Source: Serinus canaria (lineage: Eukaryota; Chordata; Aves; Passeriformes; Fringillidae). Taken from it: 64,000 nucleotides of DNA. How positions within the stretch are numbered: the stretch's first letter is position 1; every line of letters starts with the position of its first letter. The notes beneath the pieces were generated by a model that made no database searches, was not told where the DNA came from, and was given only the letters and a program-made list of their open reading frames with translations. Positions 48,895-59,700 of the stretch are shown one piece after another. Location of the stretch: NCBI RefSeq assembly GCF_022539315.1, contig NC_066326.1:11300601-11364600 (forward strand). Reading direction: 5' to 3'. Both the position numbers and the translations under genes were made by a program.

Positions 48895-51800
48895 AAACCC
48901 ATCCAGTTGCCCAAGTTTTACCCTAACAACCTTTAAAAACAGACAACTGTTCCCATTTTCCAAAGCATGTGTTTGTGCAAACCCTGCTATACTAAAAGTA
49001 CCTTTCAGCGTGGAAAAAGTAGTTAATTCCACCTTAAAGCAGCACTAAGCAGGAGCTCATTGAGAAAAGGGTGCAAGAGCCCAGAAATGCATGAGTTTGA
49101 GTCAGCAAGTGCTCTGACTACCTACCTGTGCTCTGCCTCGTCTCCTCTGCAAGATCATCTGCCCTTTTCTAAATGCTTGGGGCTATTAGGAGCTCTTCTC
49201 CTCCCTGACATGTTTTATAATACAGGTGTTTCAATCTGAACACACAGAGCAATTTGATGGATATATGATCCAGCCTGTCTGTACCCAGTGGCACCTCTGC
49301 TGTTGGTGCTCTGCCATCTGAGCTGCCCTGAGCAGCAATCTGAGGATTCCAAGGTGAGCTATAAAGCCAGTGTTAGTGAAAATACACATTGCTGAAGTAT
49401 GCTGATGCTTTCCCCCCCACATTTAAAAAATGTATTGTACTGAAAACTGCTGGCCAAGGGTGGGGGGAATACTGTGTTTGCCTTAAAAGTTTAAAGGGAT
49501 ATTTATTTTTTTAGTGCTTCACAAGAAGTCAAAGCACTTTTCAGTACTAAAAAACAATTGCTGATTAAAAACTAGAATTGGTACTGAGAAAACAATTTCA
49601 TTTAATTTTTAATATTTTTTGCTTGAAAAGGAAAAAAATATAACTCAAAACTTTTTATTCAAAAAGCATTTTTATGTGAAAAGCTGATTTTGTAATGTAA
49701 TGTTCTTTTATTCTCGCTCTCAGTATGGTTTTGTGTAACGTAATGTGTGACCACCCAGGGCTGCTTCTGCACTTTCCCCACAGCTAACGTGTGGGGGCTG
49801 TTTTCCTGACACAAGCAAAACAGTACTGATCTACAAATACTCAACTAAGAATGTAAGAAATCTGTCTAGGATATTATTAAATCAGCAGAAATTTCAGTTG
49901 CAGACCACAGTTTGGAATATTCTTACACACACTGTTTGAAGAGAAGCTTAGACATTGATAACTTGTCTGCCTTTTCCCCTCCAGTGCTTCCTGCTGGTCT
50001 AATAAAAGGGAAAACCTCACCCTGCAAATTTTGCTTTGCTGTTGAATGTAAGGATGAAATATGTCAAGTGAATAATACTTATTTTCCAAAGCTATAAGGG
50101 ACTAAAAGGGGTTAGGATGGGATCTCACTGTGGTAAAATTGGGATTACAGACTTGGATATAACCTTACCTTTTCCCTGGGTCTGTCTAGGGCTCTGACTC
50201 AAACCTGCTGGTTCAAGGGCTTCAGACAGAGCCCAGGAGGTGCCCTGGACACTGAGGTCCTGCCTGCTGGCTCCTGCTCACGTCACCAAGGCACATCCTC
50301 CCACATCACTCCCATCAGCTGTGCCAGTGTCACCATCAGCAGAGCTGCACAGCAGGGCCTGAACTGAGCTACCTGAGTAAGTAGTACAAAGCCCTGTGCT
50401 AAAACCAGATTTCATCTCTGCTGGGATTTTAACCTGAACTCACAGACAGAGCAGTAATTTGATCACTCAAGCGCGCCGTTACGCAGCCCCAGTGATGATA
50501 AGGGCGGTTCAATTCCAGCATTTGCAGGATGGAAACTTTCTCCCTGATGGTTTCTGTGTTGTGATTCCCCCACCCAGCACATGCCATCCTCGACCACAAA
50601 TGTGCTCATTTTCCTCTATTATTTCCAGCCACCCAGCACACCAGCGCTGTGGCTCCTCTCCCACACTGCAGCCCCATCATGGGAGGACATCCCTGTGCAT
50701 TCAGGATCACAGTGGGAGCAGGTTTTGTGTGTTGGCAGGACTTATCTGCAGCTGTGGGAATGCCAGCAGCCCCCATCTCCTGAGCATTAATTACACAGCC
50801 CTCTGTGCTCCTCTGTTCACAGGTGGAAAATGGAGATACCCTTCTTAATCCACACCATCATTTTAGTTCACCGTGGCTCGCAAGGTGCTCCTGCATCCAC
50901 AGAGGGGAGGCACTGGAGAAGTGACAAAGATGATTAATAAGGAGGTTATTAACAAATGCTACAGGTCAAATTCCACGCCAGTTCCCAAGTTTGTTCTTGA
51001 CACGGAGGTCAGTCTTGTGAACAACTCCCCATGTGGCTGGGAGCTGGACTTGATTTTTGGATGTAAAGCCAGGATAGGCAAAAATTAGGTTAAATAGATT
51101 TGACCTGCACCTGACAGGAATGTTTCTGAGGGAGAGAGGTGCCTTCTGTGGTATTACTGGAATGTAAAACCATCTCCCAGGTGTGTTATGAGTGGTCACA
51201 TGGACTGGTGTAGTTGTTTTGCAAGCTTGTTTATCTAAACTTTTGGTATTTGAGGGGCTGCTGACAAACAAAACTTTTGAATCTCTTATGGCTTAGGCAG
51301 ACAGCAAATTGTGTACTTGCTGTGGGGGAAAAGCACTGCTCTTCTAGAGTGTGGTTTCCATTTAAACATTCGGAGAGCTCCTAGCCCTGGCCTGCCTGTG
51401 TTTATCTGTGCCAAGTGTGAATGGGAATTGGAAAAGGAGAAAGAGAGAATGGCTGCGTTTTAAAAAGCTAATTTAGAAGCAGATGCAGTCTTCTGTAAAG
51501 ATGATTCTGATTGTCCAGAGCTCTTTTAAAGAAACAAGGTTAAATGCATTTTATTGAGAATATAGGATTAGACACACATACAAAATGAACAACATCGTCT
51601 TTATTTATTTCATACTTGTACTGCTAAGAGTATAAGCCAGTCAATTCCTGATGATTCAGGAATGCAAGGGGATTTTCTGTATTGTTTTCTTATTTCATAA
51701 AGCTCTTTATCTCTGGCTTTGTATATTAGCTGCTTCTACACTGCCAGCAGTGCAGTGCACTCCCCCTGACCACTATCCTTCTGTAACCAAAGGGGGAAAA

Positions 51801-52190
51801 CAGGCATTGACTGGAAACAGGACAATTCCTGGAAGCTACAGGTAAAATCCTTGTGAGTCTATTCCCATGTGCCCTGATTTACCAGTATAAACTACCTCAC
51901 ATGGGAAGGGCTGATGCTCACACTGCTCTTCCACACAAGATGACCAAGGGTTTAAAACAACCCTGTGAAAGAGGGAATCACAGTATTATTTACAAAGTGC
52001 TGATGTTTTGGCAAATAACATGAGCAAAGCCAGTTCAAATTGACTGCAGTCTGTGTTCAAAGCCATATCTGGAGCAGGACTGCCTTTTCTTGTATATTTT
52101 TACTCTGATTTTTATTTTGGCTGCATCTGTTCACTGCCATTGTAAAAGGAAGACATAATAATTTAAAGAAAACATAGGGAAGAGTTTCTT
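48895..52190. other. Unique sequence without a supported gene
   Basis: Apart from a tRNA-like relic near 50.45 kb, nothing recognisable was found. Frames at 50.46-50.85 kb lack codon bias. Confidence 0.3.
50425..50505 (-). mobile_element. tRNA-like SINE relic, antisense
   Basis: Read on the minus strand, the sequence GGCTGCGTAACGGCGCGCTT is followed by GAGTGATCAAATTACTGC and then a box-B-like GGTTAAAATCCCAGC. The spacing fits a tRNA-derived SINE head. Box A is degraded, so a working tRNA gene is excluded. Confidence 0.35.
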
Positions 52191-52199
52191 TTTTGTCAG

Positions 52200-52335
52200 C
52201 TTTATACTGTGCAACAGTTTAGGGAAACTGAGGCACAGAGAGGTCCTAGAGATTTGTGAATGAAGAAAGCCTGTGAAGCACTGGAGGATTTGGAAAGAGG
52301 ACCCAGGGCTCCCACATCATAGCACAGGCAGATGT
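52200..52335 (-). mobile_element. MIR-like SINE relic, antisense
   Basis: The well-kept string GGGAAACTGAGGCACAGAGA (from 52222) is the signature of the MIR core in reverse. It is followed by GAGATTTGTGAATGAAG, GAGGATTTGGAAAGAGGACC and CAGGGCTCCCACATCATAGC, the collinear tRNA-end side. Confidence 0.75.
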
Positions 52336-52568
52336 TCCCTGTGCACAAGGAGAGTAGCCCAAAAGTTATTCACTTGATGGAGTTTGCCACACACAGGAGG
52401 TAAGGGCAGGAAGAGAGTGTGCCTCATGAGTTTAAGGTTTTGTAGCTTGGTCTCTGATGGAGCAGGATGCTCTGGACATGGATCATTTCTCAGAAAAAAA
52501 ATGGTTAGAAGCAACTCATCTTAAAAATCTTTTTGGATGAGCACAGTCTCAACTACACATCAGTGTCC

Positions 52569-52699
52569 GAGAAGAGAAGAGAAGAGAAGAGAAGAGAAGA
52601 GAAGAGAAGAGAAGAGAAGAGAAGAGAAGAGAAGAGAAGAGAAGAGAAGAGAAGAGAAGAGAAGAAGAGAAGAGAAGAGAAGAGAAGAGAAGAGAGAGA
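52569..52699 (+). repeat. Pentanucleotide microsatellite (GAGAA)n
   Basis: About 25 nearly perfect copies of a 5-bp purine unit with one phase slip near 52662, followed by a degraded purine-rich tail to about 52767. Two overlapping Glu/Arg/Lys open frames run through it and are products of the repeat. Pure purine strands of this kind can form triplex DNA. Confidence 0.97.
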
Positions 52700-52769
52700 C
52701 TCAGAGAAGAGACGATCAGAGACGGCAGAAGAGAATGCGACGCGAGAAGAGAAGGAGAAGAGAAAAATT

Positions 52770-54640
52770 TAAAAATTAATATATTAATTCCAGCTTTTCA
52801 TGGACTGTCTGCCTTGCCTCAGCTGTCTGGCTTTACCCTCCCACCCTCATTTTGGTAGTGTCATCTCTCTAGATCCTATCTTACCTTTCTGGAGCAAACA
52901 CAGGCTCTTGCTTATGTAGACGGAGCCAGGATCTGTGCTGCAGAGGAGCAGCGTGTCACTGTGTGAGTTCAAATAAGCTGTGTTGAGTCATGCCAGCTGA
53001 GGATCCTGCTGCTTGGATTTATTGCTGAGAAAAGACCAAAAGTGAATGCCCAGCACAAGGGAGGTTTTGCCTTATGTGCCTCATAGGCTTAATTAATCGA
53101 CAGATTTTTGTTCACTGCTAGTTCTTAAAACCAAAATGACTAACAGACAAATGATGCAAAGGACAAGGGCAGAAATGCTGTGTTCATGGCTTTTTACTGT
53201 CTATACAGTACTGAGGTTGGGTAGAGCACTCTAAGGCATTTAACAGACATGATGGCATGAAATGCTGAATATAATTAAGCCAGAAGGAGCTTTGTTGTAG
53301 ATTTGAGTGGAGTCACGGCTGCCCTTTCCTGAGAAGTTCCTGGTTTAAGGGTCATTCTTGCCTTCAACAGAGCTTCAGCAGGCAATTGGATTTGGATCTG
53401 CTGGGCAAAGTCTTGGCCTGGAGGAGCCTCAGATGGTGAGCATGAGCACTATGCACAGCAGAGCTGGTGCTGGCTGGGGTGCCTCTCTTTAGTGAGGGCA
53501 TGTCCTAATGGACCCATGACTACTCAGACATGCTGGTTAAACACTTGCTCTTAGTGTTGTTACAAATACCATAACAAAAATAGCCTCCAACAAGCTGGAC
53601 CTAAATTTTCTGTACATTCCTATGTATTACTTTGTTCCAGGCTTAATCTTGGCAGTGAATATTCCAGGATTCCTGTTCAGAAGAGAGTGGTCTACACCTC
53701 TTTGCACCTTGGTTTGAGTCACTAAAAATGTGTTATTTTCTAGCTGTGGTGCTAGCCAAGATTTAGAGGTTGCAATCCAACATTCAGGCAAAACAATGAC
53801 CTTGGATTGAAAGCAAGAAGGTTTTTAAAAGGCTGATTTAATTGCTGATGGTTCTTACCTGTTTTCTGTATTTGAAACCATAAAGGTACTTTAAAAATTA
53901 CATTTCCATCCTTTTCCCAAAGCAAGGAAGGCAAAATACTCTTTTTACCTGTTGAAGAATATGTGTGGTTATTTGTAATGCTCACCTTGAAACACCTGTC
54001 TTAGGTACCTGAGGGGGGAAACTACTCTTCTGGATGTTTTCATGCTCTTCTGAAAGGACCATTTGGAGACCAACCTCCCAAAGTTAGTTATTCAGGTTGC
54101 AGTTTATGTGACAACTCCTCATCTCTGGTTTCATTTGTTGCCTCTGAGAGCTAAAACTGAAGGTTCAGGAAAAACTTTGTGTAGTACCAGCTCAGTGTGA
54201 GCTTGTGGTCTCAAGCCAGCTACAAAAATCTGAGTGGAAGAGAAGGCCCAGCAAAGCTGTTTCCCAGAACATAGAAAATATGGCTGTATGTGTTCTAGGA
54301 CTGGAAATCTGGAATTTTTTTCTCTAGCCCTTTTGACTGCATTTTTGCCCTTGTCTGGTTCCTCTGTCTGTTTGTACCAATATATTTCACTGGAACTTGC
54401 GGTTTGTGCTGAGTAGATTTAACATCAGTGAATATTCAACCCTTCCCACAGGACTGAAAGGGAGTTCTACTTACCCAGCAGAGAAGCTGTTTCATGTGCC
54501 CATGTCATCCCTGATCACAGCTAAGCAGCACATCAGTAGCCACAGTACAAGTGAGAATTGGAAATGGCCACCAATGAATTTCAAGGAATCCCAGTCCACC
54601 TCGAGATGCTCCATAGCCATAAAAGTTGGTGAGAATGGTC
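52770..54640. other. Unique sequence without a supported gene
   Basis: No repeat family, RNA gene or coding bias was recognised. Confidence 0.35.
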
Positions 54641-54644
54641 GTGC

Positions 54645-54935
54645 AGATTTTTCCAAGTAACAAACAATAGGATAAGAAGAAACATCCTCAGGTTGCAGCA
54701 GGGGAGGTACAATGGGATTGGATTTTAGGAAGAAATCATCACCAACTGGGCTGTCAAGCACTGCAACAGGCTGCCCAGGGCAGTGGTGGAACCACCATCC
54801 TTAGAGGAATTTATTAGACATGTAGAGGTGGCACTGAGGGACATGGGTTAGTGGTGACCTTGGCAGTGCTGGGTAAACAGTGGAGCCCTATGTTCTGAAA
54901 ACACTTTTCCATCCTAAACAATTCTCTGGCTCTGT
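54645..54935 (+). mobile_element. CR1 LINE 3' portion, sense
   Basis: From TTTTCCAAGTAACAAACAAT the sequence follows the end of CR1 ORF2 (GATAAGAAGAAACATCCTCA, GGTTGCAGCAGGGGAGG, GCAACAGGCTGCCCAGGGCA, GTGGTGGAACCACCATCC) and the 3' UTR (GGGACATGGGTTAGTGGTGA, CCTTGGCAGTGCTGGGTAAA). It ends in a degraded tail near AACAATTCTCTGGCTCTG. The reverse transcriptase frame is broken. It is the only sense-oriented young-type CR1 here. Confidence 0.93.
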
Positions 54936-54939
54936 ATCC

Positions 54940-55690
54940 GTGACATACTCCACTCCATCTGTTCTTCTGCATCTCCAGGTTTATCTGCTGCAGTCCCATC
55001 TCATGTTCAGCCAGAGCTGGGAGGGGAGTCATGGCAAAGTTTCACAGTGCTCAAATCACTCATCACTTAACATCTACGTAACATTTCTTTTTGCTTTTCT
55101 CTTCCAGAATTAAAAGGCCTTTTCACTGAGTGCAGTGACCTGCCCTGGAGGGCTCTCCGTGGCCTGTGGTTTCATGCTCTTCAGTCTCATCCAAGACAAC
55201 TGCATTTGGGATTTCTCTTCCAGCCTATTTCCCACAGAGTAATTTGGAGCAGGTACATTTCTGTAGTGCAGGACTGAGCCTGCAGAGCACTACAATCCAT
55301 GCATGGGAAGGTGTCCTGTGCAAAGACTGCCCTTACACAAGAACATATATGAATAATAGGAAATGGTTTGGGTGTGGGGTACAGTTGGGATTCATTGTCA
55401 CCGCAAGGAGTGGGGAGCATTGCCTTGGTGTCGTGGTGCAGGTCCAGGCTCTGTCTCAGGACGCTGCTCCTGCCACTGTCCCTGTGGCATGGGCACACCT
55501 CTGCTGTCCCCTACAGCAAAGGGGTCGGCATCAGGGTGGATTGCAACCCGGGGAAAAGCCTGTAAACGCTGCTGGGTGGTTTGAGGCCGGCAGGAAGAGA
55601 GCAGAGCAGCGGGGCATTAACTGAGGGGCTTTAGAGGATTGGGAAGGAGCTGAAAGGGGAGGATTTGGTGGCACTTCCTCAATGCTCGCA
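54940..55690. other. Unique sequence without a supported gene
   Basis: GC content rises toward 55.6 kb. No coding exon was supported; the frames on both strands (55.16-55.62 kb) share the same bases and lack motifs. Confidence 0.3.
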
Positions 55691-55860
55691 CGGCCCTATT
55701 GTGCAGGCAGGATAAAGCGGGGTGGCCGGAGGGAGCCGGGCTCGGGGTGCGGCCCGAGGAGCTCGCAGGCCTCAATGGCCGGCCCGAGGAGCGCGGCCCC
55801 AGCGGGCGCTCGCAGGCCTCAATGGCCGGCCCGGCCGCCTCCCTTGCCGCCCAGCACACC
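55690..55860. promoter_or_regulatory. Small CpG island with internal duplication
   Basis: CpG-rich run (GGGCTCGGGGTGCGGCCCGA, GAGCGCGGCCCCAGCGGGCG, GGCCGGCCCGGCCGCC). It includes the 26-base direct repeat described separately. No matching splice donor or ATG context was found, so promoter function is uncertain. The three overlapping frames through it reflect the duplication. Confidence 0.4.
55751..55833 (+). repeat. Minisatellite-like direct duplication
   Basis: A 26-base segment beginning GCTCGCAGGCCTCAATGG occurs at 55761-55786 and again, unchanged, at 55808-55833. A shorter unit, GGCCCGAGGAGC, is also doubled (55751 and 55781). Confidence 0.93.
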
Positions 55861-56420
55861 ACCCTGCTCACTTTGAAGCCCCTGGTGCTGCAGAGGGGTG
55901 CTTTCTCTGGCTCTTGTTTGCTGATGATCCCTAAATTAAGAAATGCAAATCTATTCAGGGCAGATTCCTTTTCCAAAGGCAACTTGCCTCAGTTGCTAAT
56001 TCCCTACACGGCTTCTATACAGACCCCTCGCAAACACCTGCAGCTTTTTTTTTTCCCTTCCTCTCCCCCCTTTTCCAGGGAGCGGGTGGCAATGGGGAGT
56101 TTATTGAAAATCTTTGTTTTCTCTGATGCAGTGAAACTTGCTTTGCTCTTTTGCCACCTTTTCTTTCCCCTTTTCACAGAATAAATACAGCTGATCCATC
56201 TCCAGCCCCTCTGCACGTGCCAGAAGAATAAATCGCCCGCCTCACCCCCAGCCCCCTCCTTTAATTCTTTCCCCTGCTGCTGTGTTTGCTTATTCTCACT
56301 GCAGCTGTAGTGCTGGTCGCAAGCGTGAGTTGACCTATTGCTGGTTTGTTTGGCACTGGCTCTGCAGAGCCATCCCCCCAAAAAAGACTTCAAAATCAAC
56401 TGTTAGAGCCCTCAATAGGC

Positions 56421-56443
56421 TTTTTTTTTTTTTTTTTTTTTTT
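56421..56443 (+). repeat. T23 homopolymer
   Basis: An uninterrupted run of 23 T residues. No retroposon body is recognised on the minus strand behind it. Confidence 0.95.
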
Positions 56444-56502
56444 GCTCCTCCCTCTTTTATTATCACATCACTTGCCTTTTGTTGCCAGTGCAAATATAAA
56501 TA

Positions 56503-56523
56503 CACACACACACACCACACACA
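56503..56523 (+). repeat. (CA)n microsatellite
   Basis: A short CA run interrupted once (CACACACCACACACA). Confidence 0.85.
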
Positions 56524-56639
56524 GGCGTGCAAGCACTGGGGAGTGAGGAGAGTGAAGCCCCTGAAATATTGCACTGTCCAAAGTCCACGGGTTAAAACAA
56601 ACATCAACACTGCGTCAAATAGTTTGCCCTAAGAGTCTT

Positions 56640-56780
56640 TTGTTATGAAGATAAGCTTGTTATCTCTTTCATTCAGATTTTAATCTGACAGGTCATTTGC
56701 ATACTGCCAGCCGACTTCAGGGTGTGCATTAGATCCACTTTGCATTTAAATCCTCTGTCAGTCAGGCAAATAAAAAAAGG
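56640..56780. promoter_or_regulatory. Candidate enhancer with paired GATA and POU octamer sites
   Basis: An inverted GATA pair, AGATAA-GCTTG-TTATCT (56649-56665), is followed by TTAATCTGACAG (OTX/PBX-MEIS-like), a perfect octamer ATTTGCAT (56695-56702) and a second TTTGCAT next to TTTAAAT (56739-56750). The density of classical developmental motifs over 110 bases is high for the window. Motifs are seen; the enhancer role is inferred. Confidence 0.35.
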
Positions 56781-56789
56781 GGGAGTTGA

Positions 56790-59700
56790 GGGGGGAGAGA
56801 ATAGCAAAGAACCCTTTTCAGATACTCCCAGTTACTGCTACTACTTTTTGTGCTGATTGTTGATGCAGAAAAGTTCTCCTGGGTCTTGAGGCACTGTATG
56901 TTTTTGGGTAGCCAGGATGCCATGAGCTGCATTATTGAGGTCTTGCAAAAGATCCCATTGTGACCCCCTGGGCCCCTTCCTCACCCAAATCCCTCTTCAA
57001 ACCCTGCTAGGCAGACTCTTTCTCCACACTGACCTCTGTTGCCCGGTAAAACCTAGACCCTGCCCTCAGTCAAGTTAAGCCTGTCCTGGGCTTGCATGAG
57101 AAGGGATTAAGCCCTTGGGAATAACAGGACAAGGAACAATGCCACAATGCAGTTAACAAGACACCTATTTAGCAAGTTTCATGTAAATATGCCTCTTCCC
57201 TTAGTTATTCTACTTGTCTTACATGTCTCTCTATATTTTTATTTCTTCTCCACGTGAAGCCTGATCCTGCATCCTTAATCCTGAAGCTCCATCACATGTC
57301 CTGGAGGGATTCTAGGGACAAGACTGCTCTTACAGGTAACAGGAGTTCATTGTGTGACTGTGAAAGACAAAAGCTGTGGGACAGAAGTCAGCTATGGTGC
57401 AAGTGCAGATTGGTGGGGTTGTGTTGCTCTGTGGGCACAGAGGGCTACAGGAGTTTCTGGTGTCTGGAAAGCATCACAGGCACAAAACCCCAAACAAACC
57501 AATGAAAAAACCCCACAACACTTATTGAAGGTGTTACCAAAATGCATGACTGCTGAGGATCTGTGCTTCTTGCCATCACATTTTTCTGAAACAGCACAAG
57601 ATCAGAAATTTCAGCTTCTGGATCTGATTCCTCTCATGTCTATGTTTGGACTAATTGGTGGCACTCACTTTTCTCTTCCTGACACCAGCCCAAATAGCGT
57701 CAAGGCTCCTTTGTTTCTTGGAGATCCCAGCACAGGTTCCAGCCTGCCCAGGTTTGGCTGTCGCCACCATTTGGCCATGGACCACCAGGTCCTGCCAGCT
57801 CTTGCCAGCACCTCCTCTGAGATGCTGAAACAATGAGCTGTGGACAAGATTAAACCTGGTGCAATTCTTGTCCTGTGCATGGATGTGTAACCACAGCTCT
57901 GCTGAAGACCACAGAAATTATCCTGGGGTAAGTGAAAGGTAAAACTATGACTCTCCTTCCTGAAATACAATGGAGAGGCCATGAGACAAGGCCACAGTCC
58001 CCCTACAGAGAGGGATGGAGTTCCTGGGGATTGTGTCCCAAACCACAGCAAGCAGAGCTATAGAAGAACCTCTCCTTCAGCGCCAATGGGGTTAAAGATT
58101 GAATCTGATTAAATTAGTGTATCCAAAAGAGAGAGTGAATAGTTGCAGGGCATTTATTCAGCTCTAATATGACAAGTTCAATTCTTCTGTTCAGAGCCAG
58201 TAATTTTCTTACATATATTAATTATTTGAAATAATTCTCTGAATAACATCTAAGAATAATTCAGGCAATATATCTTGATAATGAACGTGTTACTAGTGAA
58301 TGGTTGAAATCTCAGCTGTGCTGGTGACTTTGGCTTAGGTGAACGTTCACACGGCATTGTTTCTTCTCTGAAATACTGGTACGTGACTTTCAGAACCAGA
58401 CTCTGGTCTGAATTGCTCTTTTTATGAGCTTTCTATTATTTGCCATTTCAGTAAATGTTCCTGACAGTAAGTGCCATTGTTAGAATATTATTGGTAAACA
58501 AACATAAAAGCCTGTGAATGCAGGCAGACCAAATTTGAACCATTTATTTGAAATTATGGTGGGGGGAAGGTTTGAGATATGTAACCACCTCCAACCTTAA
58601 AGGAAGTTGGTGGGAGAAGGGCTTGTCTTCACAGCTGATATCTCCTTCACTCTTTTCCAACTTCGTGTAAGGATTTCTCAGGGCAACCCAGAGCAGCAAA
58701 CCTTTCCAAGCGAAGTCCCAGATAATGCCACAGTAATGGAAAGCCAGGAGTGTTCCCAGTCTTCTGGCACTTTGGGATAGGCTTCTCCATTGTGTTTGCA
58801 TGGGGCTGTCGTGTCCCTGCTGATGGTGTTTGGTACAGGCAGGAGTGAGGTGGGCTGTTCCTGCAGTGGCTGCTGTTTCTGGAGACAACTGGGACAAGGT
58901 GATTGAGATATCCAGTCCGTGCTGGGGCTCTCAGGCAAGGGAGCTGTGCCCTCAGTTATTTATCATCCAGCAGCACTGCCAGTATTACTGGGACTGAGGC
59001 AGCCCAGAGCAGTGTCCAGTGCTGCTGGCTGAGCAAAGAGTGTGTCTTTAGTGGCAAGGAGTGGCAGAAGAGCCATCCCCAGCCAGCAGCAGGGAGAGCT
59101 GGCCGGGCACTGTGGGCTGACCGTGCTGACTGGAGCAGGGCTAGCCTTGCTCCACGCCCTGCTCCAGTCAGCCACCCCTGTACACTCACAGGCACTGGAG
59201 CACTGGAGTTTGGGAGGGAGTTTCTGTCCAAAATCTGGACTGTTTGGCCAAGGATGGAGTGAAAAGGAAAGGCAGAGACACCCATATACAAATAGGGAAG
59301 AGCTCCTTCTGCAATCCAGTTTCCAAATCATGCCCTAAAATTGACAACACTTAAGACCCCTAGACTAAGGGGAATGAATGCAAAACTAGAGCTCTGCAAA
59401 ATCCCTTGGTTTGAGGCCAGCTCTCTTGCTTTGCTTTGCTGCTCCTTGGCATCAGTCTTTCAGCCAAGTAAGCAAGTCAATGGCTAGCTGTATTGCCAAA
59501 AAAAAAAATCTTCCTAGCTGTTTTCCATATAGCTAATGAGAATGCAAATGTGCTCATTTTCCAGGCTTGCTTACAGCCTGTGGTACTTCCTTTCTGTGGA
59601 TGGTACCTAAGTGTCCTTCCTTTAGCCATGTGATCTAAGTACATCACACTGGCTGGTGGGGTTCTCCTTGTGTTGCCAATGAGAAATGGAGTGTTTTGAG

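Noticed and set aside
31110..50505. tRNA-like strings at about 31.18 kb and 50.45 kb considered as tRNA genes
   Set aside because: No acceptor stem pairs, box A or box B is degraded, and flanking sequence fits SINE relics.
52533..52779. Glu/Arg/Lys-rich frames (REEKREEK type)
   Set aside because: They are direct translations of the GAGAA microsatellite.
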